Shown here piece after piece: positions 35,028-44,341 of a stretch of 64,000 nucleotides of DNA. The DNA lies in NCBI GenBank assembly GCA_964386535.1, contig CAYLRY010000003.1, positions 1 to 64,000 on the forward strand, written 5' to 3'. The translations under genes and the position numbers were made by a program. The stretch is from CAYLRY01 sp964386535. Its GTDB lineage: Bacteria > Chloroflexota > Dehalococcoidia > Dehalococcoidales > UBA3254. The notes under the pieces were generated by a model. The model made no database searches and was not told where the DNA came from. It was given only the letters and a program-made list of their open reading frames with translations. How positions within the stretch are numbered: the first letter of the stretch is position 1; the number at the start of each line of letters is the position of its first letter.

Positions 35028-36404
35028 ATGGAAAACAAGCTGCGTCAACTCCCCGGCGTGGATAGACTCATAGGAGAAAAAAGAATCCGCGATCTGGAAG
35101 CTCTTTTTCCCCATGACATTATCACCAGCCTTGTCCGTGAAAGCCTGGTTTTTTACCGTAATGCTATAACCCGGGGACAGGAACCTCCCACTACCGAAGA
35201 ATTGACGGCTTATATCGTTGATCAGGCCCAAATTCTGGCCAGTCCCACTCTAAAACCGGTTATTAACGCCACTGGTGTGGTATTGCACACCAACCTGGGC
35301 AGGGCTCCCCTCAGTACAGACGCCATCGCCGCTATGAACACCAATGGGCCGGATTATAATAACCTGGAATTCGACCTCGAAAAAGGTGAGCGCGGTTCAC
35401 GTCACGTCCATGTAGAATCTTTGCTTTGTCGCCTGACCGGAGCTGAAGCCGGCCTGGTAGTTAACAATAATGCGGCTGCTGTTCTGTTAGGACTTACGTG
35501 TCTGGCCAAAAGAAAAGAGGTGATTGTCTCCCGGGGACAGGCGGTTGAAATTGGCGGAGGGTTCCGCGTGCCTGAGGTTATGCGTCAAAGCGGCGCCAGG
35601 CTGGTAGAGGTGGGCACTACCAACTGTACTTATGCCCGTGACTACGAAGGCGCTGTAACCCCCAGAACCGCCGCCCTGCTGCGGGTACATTCCAGCAATT
35701 TTCAGGTATTAGGCTTTACTCATATAACAACCCTGGAAGAAATGGTTGATGTGGGTAGAAAGCACGAAATCCCTATACTGGATGACCTGGGCAGCGGTTG
35801 TCCGCTGGACACAACTCCTTTCGGCCTGGCCCATGAGCCTACCATTCAGGAAAGTATTACTGCCGGCGTTGACCTGGCTTTTTTTTCAGGTGATAAACTA
35901 TTGGGAGGTCCGCAAGCCGGTATCATTGTAGGAAAGAAAATATATATAGATAAACTGAAACGCCATCCACTGGTAAGAGCCATTCGTGTAGATAAGACCC
36001 GGCTGGCGGGGCTGGCGGCCACCCTGCTCCATTATCTGAAAGGTGAAGCTGTTCAGAAGGTGCCAGTATGGCAGATGATTGCTTTGCCATTAAACGAAAT
36101 CAGCCGCCGCGCCGGATGGTGGGCGGCTTCTCTGGGAGGGAATGCCCGGGTAATAGAAGGCGAGAGCCTGATCGGCGGCGGCAGTTTACCCGGAGCGACT
36201 CTGCCTACCAGGTTGTTGGCTGTAGGTGGTCCGCCGCAGGCCGGACTGGCGCAAAAAGCGGCAAAGCGGCTACGTTTACAAAACCCTCCTGTAATAGGAC
36301 GCATAAGCGATAATATTCTACTTCTAGATCCCCGTACTGTCAGACCGCAGCAGGATGAACTGGTGATCAGGGCTTTGCGGCAGGCGTTAATAGAGATAAA
36401 ATAA
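35028..36404 (+). CDS. selA: L-seryl-tRNA(Sec) selenium transferase
   Basis: A 458-residue fold-type I PLP enzyme of full length. The N-terminal helical tRNA-binding domain covers about 1-75; NATGVVLHTNLGRAPLS is the SelA signature; FDLEKGERGSRHVHVE follows; DDLGSGCPLD and FFSGDKLLGGPQAGIIVG include the PLP-binding Lys (near residue 289). It converts seryl-tRNA(Sec) to selenocysteinyl-tRNA(Sec) with selenophosphate. The ATG at 35028 begins 116 bases past treT. selB follows by 18 bases and the tRNA-Sec gene lies 3.8 kb away, so the machinery is clustered; selD is not in the window. Confidence 0.95.
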   Translation: MENKLRQLPGVDRLIGEKRIRDLEALFPHDIITSLVRESLVFYRNAITRGQEPPTTEELTAYIVDQAQILASPTLKPVINATGVVLHTNLGRAPLSTDAIAAMNTNGPDYNNLEFDLEKGERGSRHVHVESLLCRLTGAEAGLVVNNNAAAVLLGLTCLAKRKEVIVSRGQAVEIGGGFRVPEVMRQSGARLVEVGTTNCTYARDYEGAVTPRTAALLRVHSSNFQVLGFTHITTLEEMVDVGRKHEIPILDDLGSGCPLDTTPFGLAHEPTIQESITAGVDLAFFSGDKLLGGPQAGIIVGKKIYIDKLKRHPLVRAIRVDKTRLAGLAATLLHYLKGEAVQKVPVWQMIALPLNEISRRAGWWAASLGGNARVIEGESLIGGGSLPGATLPTRLLAVGGPPQAGLAQKAAKRLRLQNPPVIGRISDNILLLDPRTVRPQQDELVIRALRQALIEIK

Positions 36405-36422
36405 AGGCAATATAACAGGAGT

Positions 36423-38297
36423 ATGCCCTTGTTTGTAATTGGAACAGCAGGTCATGTTGACCACGGCAAATCAACCCTGGTACACGCCCTTACAGGAATT
36501 GATCCAGACCGTCTGGCAGAAGAAAAAGCTCGCGAAATGACCATTGACCTGGGTTTTGCCTGGCTGAATTTACCCGGCGGTCGCCAGGTGGGAGTAGTAG
36601 ATGTACCAGGACATGAGCATTTTATAAAAAATATGCTGGCCGGCGTCAGCGGCATGGACCTGGCCTTACTCGTTGTAGCTGCCCCCGAGTCCGTAATGCA
36701 GCAGACCCGAGAGCACCTGGCCATTCTGGACCTCATGGAAGTACCGCAGGCCATCATGGTGATCACCCAGGCTGACCTGGTGGATTCGGACCAGTTGATA
36801 CTGGTTGGAATGGAGATCGAAGATATCATTAAGCCCACTCGTTTCGCCGGTTCTCCCATCGTGTCCGTTTCCTCGGTCACCGGCCAGGGCTTGATGGAAC
36901 TCAAAAAAACCATTGAAAATGCTCTGAACGCTGCCAGACCCCGGCGGGACATCGGGAAACCCAGGTTACCTATTGACCGTGTTTTTACCATCTCAGGTTC
37001 AGGGACTGTAGTCACCGGTACGCTGATTGACGGCTCGCTGGTGCCGGGGCAGGAAATTGAATTAGTCCCGCCCGGTCTCAGGTCCAGAATAAGGGGTTTG
37101 CAGACACATAAAACCCAGCTTAACCGGATAGGGCCTGGAAATAGAGTAGCAGTTAACCTGGTCGGTTTGAGCCCAGGAGAGCTCAAGCGGGGCTATGTAA
37201 TGACCGTTCCTGGATGGCTTATGCCTACTTCGGCCATAGATGCCAGGCTCCGGCTTCTGGCTCAAACTGCACGTCCGTTAAAACATAATACTGAGGTTAG
37301 CCTGCATACCGGATCTGCCGAGGTGATGGCCAGAGTGCGCCTCCTGGAAAAGGAGGATGTGCAGCCTGGTGAAACCACCTGGGTGCAGTTCATCCTGGAA
37401 GAACCTCTGGCCTGTGTCAATGGGGATCATTTCGTTATCCGTTCTCCCCTGGATACTCTGGGAGGCGGCCTCCTGGTGGAGGTTCATCCCAAAGAGCGCC
37501 ACCGCCGTTTTAGACCTGAGACCCTGGAAAATCTCAGGGCCAAAAGTGAAGGTAAAACAGAAGAAACCGTTTTGGCCACCCTCAAGTCCAGGCAACCCCA
37601 GGAACTGCATGCACTGCTTTCTCAAAGCAGTCTGGCCCCTGATATTGCTCGCTCAGCCCTGAATAATCTTGTGGAGCAGGGGCAGGTGGTAATGCTGGGA
37701 GAAGGGAAAAATAGCCTGCTTTTCACAGATGACGGCTGGAACCAGATTTCCAGCAATGCCCTGGCAGTGGTCAGGGAATACCACCGCCGTTTCCCTCTGC
37801 GTCCGGGTATTGCCAAAGCGGAAATCAGCAGTAAAGTAAAGCTGGGATCTCATTTCCAGGATGCTCTTCAGTTGCTGTATCAAAAAGGTCTACTGGCTGA
37901 GGAAGCCGGCCTCGTACGTTTACCTGAACACCAGATCAGGTTGACGCCTGCACAGCAGAATACTGTAGATCTTTTTTTAAAACAACTGGCCCAAAACCCC
38001 TACTCCCCGTTGATAGACCCTGAGCCGGAACCTGACCTGATAAACTTGCTGGTAGAACGGGGGCAGGTGGTGAAGACCGCTGCCGGGGTGGTATTTTCTC
38101 GAGCAGCTTTTGATGAGATGACCGGAAAAGTCCTGGAGCACATCAAAATAAATGGCAAAATCACCGTGGCTGAAGTAAGGGATATGTTACATAGCAGCCG
38201 GAAATACGTCCTGGCTTTCCTGGAACACCTGGATGAAAAAAAGATCACTAAAAGGATCGGTGATGAGCGGGTGGCGGGAACCTCAGCTTCACTTTGA
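36423..38297 (+). CDS. selB: Selenocysteine-specific elongation factor SelB
   Basis: 624 residues. The N-terminal EF-Tu-like GTPase has GTAGHVDHGKST (G1, about residues 7-18), DLGFAWL then DVPGHEHF (G3) and TQADLVD (G4). Two beta-barrel domains follow, and C-terminal winged-helix domains from about residue 375 end with KINGKITVAEVRDMLHSSRK. The winged helices bind the SECIS hairpin and the GTPase delivers Sec-tRNA to UGA codons. The ATG at 36423 follows an AACAGGAGT ribosome site just after selA, giving a selAB operon. Its stop overlaps a small convergent gene by nine bases. Confidence 0.95.
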   Translation: MPLFVIGTAGHVDHGKSTLVHALTGIDPDRLAEEKAREMTIDLGFAWLNLPGGRQVGVVDVPGHEHFIKNMLAGVSGMDLALLVVAAPESVMQQTREHLAILDLMEVPQAIMVITQADLVDSDQLILVGMEIEDIIKPTRFAGSPIVSVSSVTGQGLMELKKTIENALNAARPRRDIGKPRLPIDRVFTISGSGTVVTGTLIDGSLVPGQEIELVPPGLRSRIRGLQTHKTQLNRIGPGNRVAVNLVGLSPGELKRGYVMTVPGWLMPTSAIDARLRLLAQTARPLKHNTEVSLHTGSAEVMARVRLLEKEDVQPGETTWVQFILEEPLACVNGDHFVIRSPLDTLGGGLLVEVHPKERHRRFRPETLENLRAKSEGKTEETVLATLKSRQPQELHALLSQSSLAPDIARSALNNLVEQGQVVMLGEGKNSLLFTDDGWNQISSNALAVVREYHRRFPLRPGIAKAEISSKVKLGSHFQDALQLLYQKGLLAEEAGLVRLPEHQIRLTPAQQNTVDLFLKQLAQNPYSPLIDPEPEPDLINLLVERGQVVKTAAGVVFSRAAFDEMTGKVLEHIKINGKITVAEVRDMLHSSRKYVLAFLEHLDEKKITKRIGDERVAGTSASL

Positions 38298-38525
38298 AAC
38301 GGCTGACCAGATTAACACCCCGATAACCGCTAAAACAATGATTCCCAAAATAGTGTAGGTAATCCAGCGGCCTAAACTTATCTTGTTTTGTCTAAAACGG
38401 TTGATTAACCGCTGCCGGCGAGCCACAGCTTCCTGTTTCTTTTGTTCGGCAGCGTTACGCTGGAATTGCTTCCTTACCAGCTCCAGCCGTTTTTCAACTC
38501 CAGGGTCGTATTTGTTCTCTCCCAC
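38289..38525 (-). CDS. Small C-tail-anchored membrane protein, 78 residues
   Basis: The first 50 residues are highly charged and helical (RLELVRKQFQRNAAEQKKQE). A single hydrophobic segment (about 53-75; WITYTILGIIVLAVIGVLIW) sits at the C-terminus, so the protein is probably a tail-anchored or inner-face membrane protein. GTG start at 38525 without a clear ribosome site. It converges on selB and overlaps its stop. I do not recognise a family; the composition is clearly protein-like, unlike the opposite-strand frame there, which would be the alternative. Confidence 0.55.
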   Translation of the reverse strand: MGENKYDPGVEKRLELVRKQFQRNAAEQKKQEAVARRQRLINRFRQNKISLGRWITYTILGIIVLAVIGVLIWSAVSK

Positions 38526-38640
38526 AATGGTTATCTTACAATCTATTTTTAGCTCCGTCTACCAGCTATTGACTATTATTTTATCCCTGACTATAATATC
38601 CACAATCGAATGTCATCTTAAGCTAATCGGAGGATGCGCC

Positions 38641-39984
38641 ATGCCTGCCAGAATTTATCCTACCGGTGTCGTAGAATTTAATCCCGAAAAATGCTGGAGC
38701 GGCTTTACACTGTTTCAGGCTGTGTTATTCGAAGGCAAAGAATTCGGGGCTTACCTGATCGATATGAACGGCCAGGTGGTAAAAAAATGGCCTCACCTGG
38801 AAGGATTCCCCAATAAGATGCTGCCAGGTGGATACCTGATGGGCAACAGCGAAATGAGAGATCCCAAATTCGGTCACCAGGATATGGTAGACCTTATCCA
38901 GGTGGATTGGGAGGGAAAGACCGTCTGGAAGTTTGATCATTATGATTTCATACACGACCCGGAACATCAGCCTCAATGGATGGCCAGACAGCACCACGAT
39001 TATCAACGAGAGGGAAATCCTGTGGGTTATTATGTTCCAGGCATGGAAGCACTGGTAAACCAGGGAAATACCCTGATTCTCAGCCATAAGAACGTAGAGG
39101 ATCCTGCCATCAGCCGGAGACCGTTGATAGATGACACGATTATCGAGGTAACCTGGGACCGCGAAATAGTCTGGGAATGGAATTGCCGGGATCATTTCAA
39201 GGAAATGGGTTTCAATGAAGAAGCCCGGCGGGTCATTCTGGAAAATACTGCTTCAGCCGGAGAAACCGGGGGTTTTGACTGGATGCATATTAATTCCATT
39301 TCCTATCTGGGACCCAATAAATGGTTTGATAAGGGTGATTTTCGTTTCCATCCGGAAAACATTATCTGGAGCGGCAGACAGACGAATATCATAGCCATAA
39401 TTGATAAAAAGACCGGAAATTTAGTCTGGCGGCTGGGACCTGACTACACGGGTACCCAGGAGATAGAGAAGCTGGGCTGGATCATCGGACAGCACCACCC
39501 CCACATGATACCTCAAGGTCTGCCGGGTGAAGGCAATATTCTGGTCTTTGATAATGGGGGCAGCGGCGGCTATGGCCCGGCTAATCCAGGGGCTCCCAAC
39601 GGTGTTAATAATGCCATCCGGGACTACTCCAGAGTAGTGGAGTTCAACCCTTTGACCCTGGAGATAGTCTGGCAATACCCACCTGGTGATAAGACAGGTT
39701 TTAATCCTATGCGCTTTTTAAACCTATACAGCCGGTTCATCAGCTCCGCACAGCGCCTGCCAAACGGCAATACACTAATTACCGAGGGTGGCTGCGGCAG
39801 GCTATTGGAAGTAACACCGGCTCATGAAATCGTATGGGAGTATATAAGCCCCTACAAGGGCACCAGGAGGCCTGCCAACAACATCTACCGGGCTTACCGT
39901 GTGCCTTATTTCTGGGCGCCTCAGGTGAAAAGACCTGAAGAAAGGGCGGTACGGCCCCCTGATAATAGCGAGTTCAGGGTTTAA
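38641..39984 (+). CDS. Arylsulfotransferase (ASST)-like protein
   Basis: About 447 residues with repeated beta-propeller blades marked by D-NG-V-W or EI-WE phrases (YLIDMNGQVVKKW, IIEVTWDREIVWEW, VVEFNPLTLEIVWQYP, LLEVTPAHEIVWEY). HINSISYLG and GQHHPHMIPQGL hold conserved His residues comparable to those of bacterial arylsulfate sulfotransferase. ASST moves sulfate between phenols without PAPS and is normally periplasmic. No signal peptide follows the chosen ATG at 38641 (GGAGG nine bases upstream), so this member would be cytosolic or its substrate may differ. A non-catalytic propeller is an alternative. It lies alone between selB and tRNA-Sec. Confidence 0.7.
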   Translation: MPARIYPTGVVEFNPEKCWSGFTLFQAVLFEGKEFGAYLIDMNGQVVKKWPHLEGFPNKMLPGGYLMGNSEMRDPKFGHQDMVDLIQVDWEGKTVWKFDHYDFIHDPEHQPQWMARQHHDYQREGNPVGYYVPGMEALVNQGNTLILSHKNVEDPAISRRPLIDDTIIEVTWDREIVWEWNCRDHFKEMGFNEEARRVILENTASAGETGGFDWMHINSISYLGPNKWFDKGDFRFHPENIIWSGRQTNIIAIIDKKTGNLVWRLGPDYTGTQEIEKLGWIIGQHHPHMIPQGLPGEGNILVFDNGGSGGYGPANPGAPNGVNNAIRDYSRVVEFNPLTLEIVWQYPPGDKTGFNPMRFLNLYSRFISSAQRLPNGNTLITEGGCGRLLEVTPAHEIVWEYISPYKGTRRPANNIYRAYRVPYFWAPQVKRPEERAVRPPDNSEFRV

Positions 39985-40217
39985 ACACCTGCATTTTTCC
40001 ATTACCGGATTGTAGCGGGCGGTTTTTAAAATAAAAAAATCAGCCCTTCTATCCCGATAATATTTCCGTGATAAAACCTGTCAAATCGGCTTCTGTTTTA
40101 GTTGCTATATGATCAGCAGAACACCCGCTAAATAGTACTATCAGGCCTGACCATAATAAGAGCTAAATTTCATAGCGGTCTTTCAGTCTTTTACTTGAAC
40201 GGATAAGCGCGTAAGCC

Positions 40218-40312
40218 TGGCGGGAGTGCATAGGAGTCGAACCTACCAGAGACACTGAGTGCCCCCCAACGGATTTGAAGTCCGCGAAGTCCACCGGGAC
40301 TTATCCACCCCC
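40218..40312 (-). tRNA. selC: tRNA-Sec (anticodon UCA)
   Basis: 95 bases including an encoded CCA (complement of 40218-40220). The anticodon TCA lies in loop CTTCAAA (complement of 40274-40280). The D-stem is six base pairs (AAGTCC/GGACTT), a long variable arm follows, and the T-loop is TTCGACT. The acceptor arm is of the 8-bp selenocysteine type, 5' GGGGGTGG against 3' GCACTCCC, with a G-U and a mismatch at its inner end. All these features are specific to tRNA-Sec. It supplies the selenoprotein at 54747. Confidence 0.93.
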
Positions 40313-40643
40313 ACACTTATTAAGCATATCTTATACCTTATAGTTAAGCAAGAAAAAATTTTAACCCGGTTCCGCCATCTGATCTGTCCGGCTCTAATGG
40401 ATTATGCCTGGTTGCCTTTCCAGCCTTTTGTTGCGAAGACAAGCAACTGGCCATCCCTCCCCCCTGGCCTTAATTAAAAGCGTGTTTTGGGGATTATGCG
40501 TGGAAAAACCAAAAAACCGTAAAGGTGTTATCAGTTTCTTTTTCCTTTATCCAGGTCTGGTATTGCGTATTCCTTCTTGATGTTTATGTATTATTAATCA
40601 AACCGGGGACGAGAATGCCTGTCCCCGGTCAATTTAAGCATAA
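40313..40643. other. Gap between tRNA-Sec and ferredoxin gene
   Basis: 331 bases containing the terminator at 40602-40629 and, on the minus strand, the region upstream of tRNA-Sec. No gene seen. Confidence 0.3.
40602..40629 (-). terminator. Probable terminator of the ferredoxin/flavoprotein operon
   Basis: Perfect 9-base arms ACCGGGGAC (40602-40610) and GTCCCCGGT (40621-40629) with a 10-base loop. On the minus strand it is followed by TTTGATTAAT, a weak T tract. It begins 14 bases past the ferredoxin stop. Confidence 0.65.
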
Positions 40644-40940
40644 CTAGATTTGATGTATCTCTCCGGTGGACTTGTTCTTCCAGTAAGGCCTGGATTGGAG
40701 AGGCCAGTTGAAAGAGATAGCTCCAGGACGGGGACAATCATTAACACAGCAGCCGCAATACCAGCATTCATCCGGATGCAGGATCATGGGGGGCTTACCC
40801 TTCTGGGGATTGGGGATATAAACATCGACCTGGCAGACTTCAACACAATGATTGCAGCCATTGCAGATATCTGGATAAAAAGTGACCGGCTTGTTGGGCG
40901 TAGTCACATTAGGCATAGCGATGACTTTATTCTGAGCCAT
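40644..40940 (-). CDS. Ferredoxin-like [4Fe-4S] x2 subunit
   Basis: A 98-residue protein with two four-Cys motifs, CNGCNHCVEVC (about residues 22-32) and CWYCGCCVNDCP (about 59-70), each able to hold a [4Fe-4S] cluster. It is longer than simple clostridial ferredoxins and resembles the small iron-sulfur subunit paired with AprA/FrdA-like flavoproteins. It follows the flavoprotein gene by 33 bases on the same strand, so it should carry electrons to or from that FAD subunit. The ATG at 40940 has GGAGG upstream. It is not a clear AprB, as the spacing and tail differ. Confidence 0.8.
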   Translation of the reverse strand: MAQNKVIAMPNVTTPNKPVTFYPDICNGCNHCVEVCQVDVYIPNPQKGKPPMILHPDECWYCGCCVNDCPRPGAISFNWPLQSRPYWKNKSTGEIHQI

Positions 40941-40973
40941 ATATTCCTCCGCTAATATATTTAGTTTAGTATT

Positions 40974-42926
40974 TTATTTACCTTTATATACCCCTGTATA
41001 GTCTTTGTTTCGGGACTCATAGTTCTTTTTCATATCGCCCCAGAAGTTAATGGGCAGTTCGCCGGGTTTAACTTTGCCGTTCTCCAGTTTGATGGTTATG
41101 AACTTATGCCATTCCGGCGGGTCCATAGCCGGGAAATCTATTCTCATAAATCCCAGCGGCATACTGGAAGCCTTACGGGCCAGAGAAGCATGAATAATGA
41201 TCTGGGCATAGGTAAGCATGCTGATGTCTTCCATGGTGCGCATCAACTTATGGGGATCCAGCGCATATAGCAGGGGAACTGATTCGGCTTCGATTTTCTG
41301 GAGCGTACCCAGCCCCATCTTGAGCAAATTCTCGGTCTTGTATTCAGAACAATAATACTGCATGGCGCGGGCAAAGCCAGCATGCAGCTCTTTCCATTCC
41401 ATACCTTCAGAACGTTTAATAGGGGCATAGACCCTGGCTTTTTCCTTATCGATCTGTTCCCTGGAGATTTTACCTTCCTGGACCTCTTTGGCATAAGCCA
41501 CAGCTTTCCGCCCGGCGTAACGGCCGGTAGCTGCGCAAAAGGAATGGTCCTCGGCATTGAACATTTGGCTTCCAGCAGCATAAAGGCCGTCAACAGTGGT
41601 CTTGAGGTCCCAGTCAATTATCAGGCCTCCCCGGTTTTCTCTCCACTGTGGCGGGCTGTTGCCTTCAATGAATTTATAGCTCTGTTGAAGGTCCCTGGCA
41701 GGATCAAAACCGGCTTTGTTGAAGGTATCGATGATTATTTTAGTCGTGGCTTCTTCGCCGAGCATAAGGTTCCAGGTCGCCCTTCTCTCTACATCGGACA
41801 TGGACGGCCAGTCACCATATATCGGCAGGGCGTATTTTCCGTTGAGGATGCCTTCAAGTACAGCTTTTTCGGCAGTCATGTCACCCATCGTACCGGCATC
41901 TACCCAGCCCTGGATGGGCAGGGGCAGCCGCTTGCCGTTGGCATCCACCAGAGGCACGTTTTCATAGGAAGCATCGCCGGCTCCGGTATACCACTTGTGT
42001 TTGAATCCACCGGCAATACGGGTGACAGAGCTGGCTTCAGCACCGGTGATAGTAGCCCCGGCAAACCAGGCCATCACATTACCATCCGCCGAACCGGTAC
42101 GGGAATACATGGTGGATATACCGGCCAGCTCAGTGTTCATATTCCAGATTGAACCATTACCGGCAGTGGCCAGAATGGTGGCTTTAGCTTTAAAAATCAT
42201 AAATTCGCCGGTGCGGTTGTTGAAGCCCACAGCGCCGACTACGCGAGCGCCCGGAACGCCGTTCTCATTCAGAAGGCGGGTAACCATGATACGGTCAAAA
42301 ATATTTACTCCCAGCCTTTTGCATTCCTTTTTAAGGACCGGCTTGAAGGTGGTACCCCAGATCCGGAGCACTACATTATTGCGGTGGTTTTCAGGATCAG
42401 GATTACTTTTCAGGGGTTTGCGCTGGCTTTTCTCCGGCGGAGGAGCATAGCTGTGAACAATGCCGTAGCGGGGGGAGAGCATTAATTTGGTCTTGGGATC
42501 TCGTCCCTGGGCGCCCACATATTCATCCCCGGTATCGCGGATTTTTCCCCCCATCTGCTCCATTTCCAGGAGGGTATCCCAGTCCTCACGGTTCTGGATC
42601 TGAAGCCCGATGCCGTTACAATAAGGACGATCAGCCATATGCTGAGCCCATTCATCAGGATCGACATTAGATAGCGGATTTGCCGGCACATTGCACCAGT
42701 GGTCACAGCCGGGACCGCCGGCGCCGGAACGGATTACATCGCCTTTCTCAGCCAGAACTACCTTCAGGCCGGAGCGGGCGGCGCTGATGGCTGCCCAGCA
42801 GCCGGCAATGCCGCCGCCGATGACCAGGATATCACTGGAAATCTCCTGTTCCTGATCATAGCGGATGGGATAAGGCCAATCCGGAGCGTGTCCCTGTTCT
42901 TTCAGGTAATCATGCCAGTTAGTCAA
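40974..42926 (-). CDS. FAD-dependent oxidoreductase, fumarate reductase/AprA-like flavoprotein
   Basis: 650 residues. SDILVIGGGIAGCWAAISAA is the N-terminal dinucleotide fold for FAD, and GGPGCDHW and ATAGNGSIWNM are further FAD contacts. VDGLYAAGSQMFNAEDHSF is the late flavin-contact phrase, and a helical C-terminal domain follows (from about residue 500). The architecture matches fumarate reductase / succinate dehydrogenase / adenylylsulfate reductase alpha subunits, with no membrane anchor subunit nearby. It begins with TTG at 42926 behind AAGGAGG. Together with the ferredoxin it forms a soluble two-subunit reductase or dehydrogenase of unknown substrate. Confidence 0.8.
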   Translation of the reverse strand: MTNWHDYLKEQGHAPDWPYPIRYDQEQEISSDILVIGGGIAGCWAAISAARSGLKVVLAEKGDVIRSGAGGPGCDHWCNVPANPLSNVDPDEWAQHMADRPYCNGIGLQIQNREDWDTLLEMEQMGGKIRDTGDEYVGAQGRDPKTKLMLSPRYGIVHSYAPPPEKSQRKPLKSNPDPENHRNNVVLRIWGTTFKPVLKKECKRLGVNIFDRIMVTRLLNENGVPGARVVGAVGFNNRTGEFMIFKAKATILATAGNGSIWNMNTELAGISTMYSRTGSADGNVMAWFAGATITGAEASSVTRIAGGFKHKWYTGAGDASYENVPLVDANGKRLPLPIQGWVDAGTMGDMTAEKAVLEGILNGKYALPIYGDWPSMSDVERRATWNLMLGEEATTKIIIDTFNKAGFDPARDLQQSYKFIEGNSPPQWRENRGGLIIDWDLKTTVDGLYAAGSQMFNAEDHSFCAATGRYAGRKAVAYAKEVQEGKISREQIDKEKARVYAPIKRSEGMEWKELHAGFARAMQYYCSEYKTENLLKMGLGTLQKIEAESVPLLYALDPHKLMRTMEDISMLTYAQIIIHASLARKASSMPLGFMRIDFPAMDPPEWHKFITIKLENGKVKPGELPINFWGDMKKNYESRNKDYTGVYKGK

Positions 42927-43292
42927 TTTTTGTCCTCCTTAATAAATATTTCTTAAAAACCGATAATATCTATTTTTTAATATTCCAGATTTTAACAATG
43001 GTCACCGCTGTATTCTGAATTTTAACGTAAACGTTTTACCTTAGCAAACTATCGAATATGGATGAGGCTTACCCCGGAGTCCATCTCCATCCATTTGAAA
43101 GCATACCCCCTGGCAATATTGATAAATGAAACGTAAACGAAAGGCCAATTTATATTGAATATTATTTAGAAAAGGCTGGTTTATACATCAAACCAGGTGC
43201 AAACCGGTGCCTGTATTGCGTATTTTCTGAAGGGGGTGTAAAATCAGCATTATCAAAAAAGCTTCCAAATTTTTATATTGCGGAGGTTTACT
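42927..43292. other. Divergent intergenic region with paired AACGTAAACG sites
   Basis: 366 bases between the divergent flavoprotein and dienelactone hydrolase genes. AACGTAAACG occurs twice in direct orientation (43023-43032 and 43130-43139), possibly operator half-sites. A promoter for the hydrolase gene is listed separately. Confidence 0.35.
43216..43244 (+). promoter_or_regulatory. Possible promoter of the dienelactone hydrolase gene
   Basis: TTGCGT, a 17-base spacer and TAAAAT, 49 bases before the ATG at 43293. Confidence 0.4.
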
Positions 43293-44060
43293 ATGTGGAA
43301 TCAATTTAAAACCGATGAGTATCAAGGTATGCTTGCGGAGACAGTGAACCTGGCTGGCTATAACGGTGATCTGATACACGCCTATTTTTCCCGGCCGCTT
43401 GGGAAAGGGCCTTTCCCCGGGGTAGTATTGATTCCGCATATGCCCGGGTGGGATGAGTTTTATCGTGAAACCACCCGCCGATTCTCACAACACGGATATG
43501 CTGCTATTTGCCCCGATATATATTGTCGGTTCGGACATGGGACACCTGATGAAATATCAGCCAAAGTCCGTGCCGCGGGAGGTGTTGCCGACGCAAGTGT
43601 TTTGGGAGACTGTGAAGGAGCTCTGAAATTCCTTAAAGCTTTACCTTATTCCAATCAGAGGGTCGGCATAATCGGTACCTGCTCTGGAGGACGCCATTCT
43701 TTTCTGGCCGCCTGCCGTATTAGCGGAATCAATGCCGCAGTGGATTGCTGGGGTGGCCGCATATTCGCCACCAGAGAAGAGTTAACTCCTGCTAACCCCG
43801 TTGCCCCTATTGACTATGCCGAAAAATTAGCCTGCCCTCTCCTAGGCTTGTTCGGCAATGAAGACAAATCACCCTCGCCGGAGCAGGTTGACCGGCAGGA
43901 AGAAGTACTTAAAAAATATGGGAAGAACTATAAATTCTACCGTTATGATGGCGCCGGCCACGGTTTCTGGTATTATCATTCACCCCTTTACCGGCCTGTG
44001 CAGGCGATGGATGCGTGGAACAAGGTCTTTGAGTTCTTCGGGGAACATCTGCGGAGCTAG
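43293..44060 (+). CDS. Dienelactone hydrolase family protein
   Basis: A 255-residue alpha/beta hydrolase. The nucleophile elbow GTCSGGRHS carries Cys (near residue 131) as in true dienelactone hydrolases, the acid Asp lies in LFGNEDKSPSPEQ, and the His in YDGAGHGFWYY. These enzymes open lactones or esters, classically in chloroaromatic or carboxylic-acid degradation. The ATG at 43293 follows GGAGG. Facing the FrdA/AprA-like flavoprotein across a shared regulatory region suggests a joint pathway. The substrate cannot be read from the sequence. Confidence 0.85.
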   Translation: MWNQFKTDEYQGMLAETVNLAGYNGDLIHAYFSRPLGKGPFPGVVLIPHMPGWDEFYRETTRRFSQHGYAAICPDIYCRFGHGTPDEISAKVRAAGGVADASVLGDCEGALKFLKALPYSNQRVGIIGTCSGGRHSFLAACRISGINAAVDCWGGRIFATREELTPANPVAPIDYAEKLACPLLGLFGNEDKSPSPEQVDRQEEVLKKYGKNYKFYRYDGAGHGFWYYHSPLYRPVQAMDAWNKVFEFFGEHLRS

Positions 44061-44210
44061 GCTGTGAAAAGGATACAAGTTGCCGTTTGATACTGTAAAA
44101 CTTGAATCTGGTTTTCAGTAATTCACTTTAGATAGCACAGGAGTGCAAAGCATCAAGGACTATTTTTAACAACATGATATTGTTGAGTGGTCTATTCCAC
44201 TAGAATCCTT

Positions 44211-44288
44211 AATCCTGGCTTGCAGCCAGCACCACAAAGAAAGAAAATGGTCACTTTTAAAGCTATGCCATTTGTAACGGCACGGCAT
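44211..44288. repeat. Dispersed repeat, copy 5
   Basis: AATCCTGGCTTGCAGCCAGC then ACCACAAAG at its left end and GCCATTTGTAACGGCACGGCAT at its right end match 55556-55632 over about 78 bases. TGGCT...AGCCA forms a small hairpin. It lies just before the anSME-like gene. Confidence 0.6.
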
Positions 44289-44341
44289 AGCGTGCTCACG
44301 TCACCGAGGTATGACGCTATTTTCGAGGTAAGGATAACCAA

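Noticed and set aside
36452..37186. 244-codon minus-strand frame inside selB
   Set aside because: Antisense to the SelB GTPase domain.
40644..42926. Naming the ferredoxin/flavoprotein pair adenylylsulfate reductase (aprBA)
   Set aside because: The small subunit lacks the AprB tail and cysteine spacing, and no sat, qmo or dsr gene is present; left as AprA/FrdA-like.
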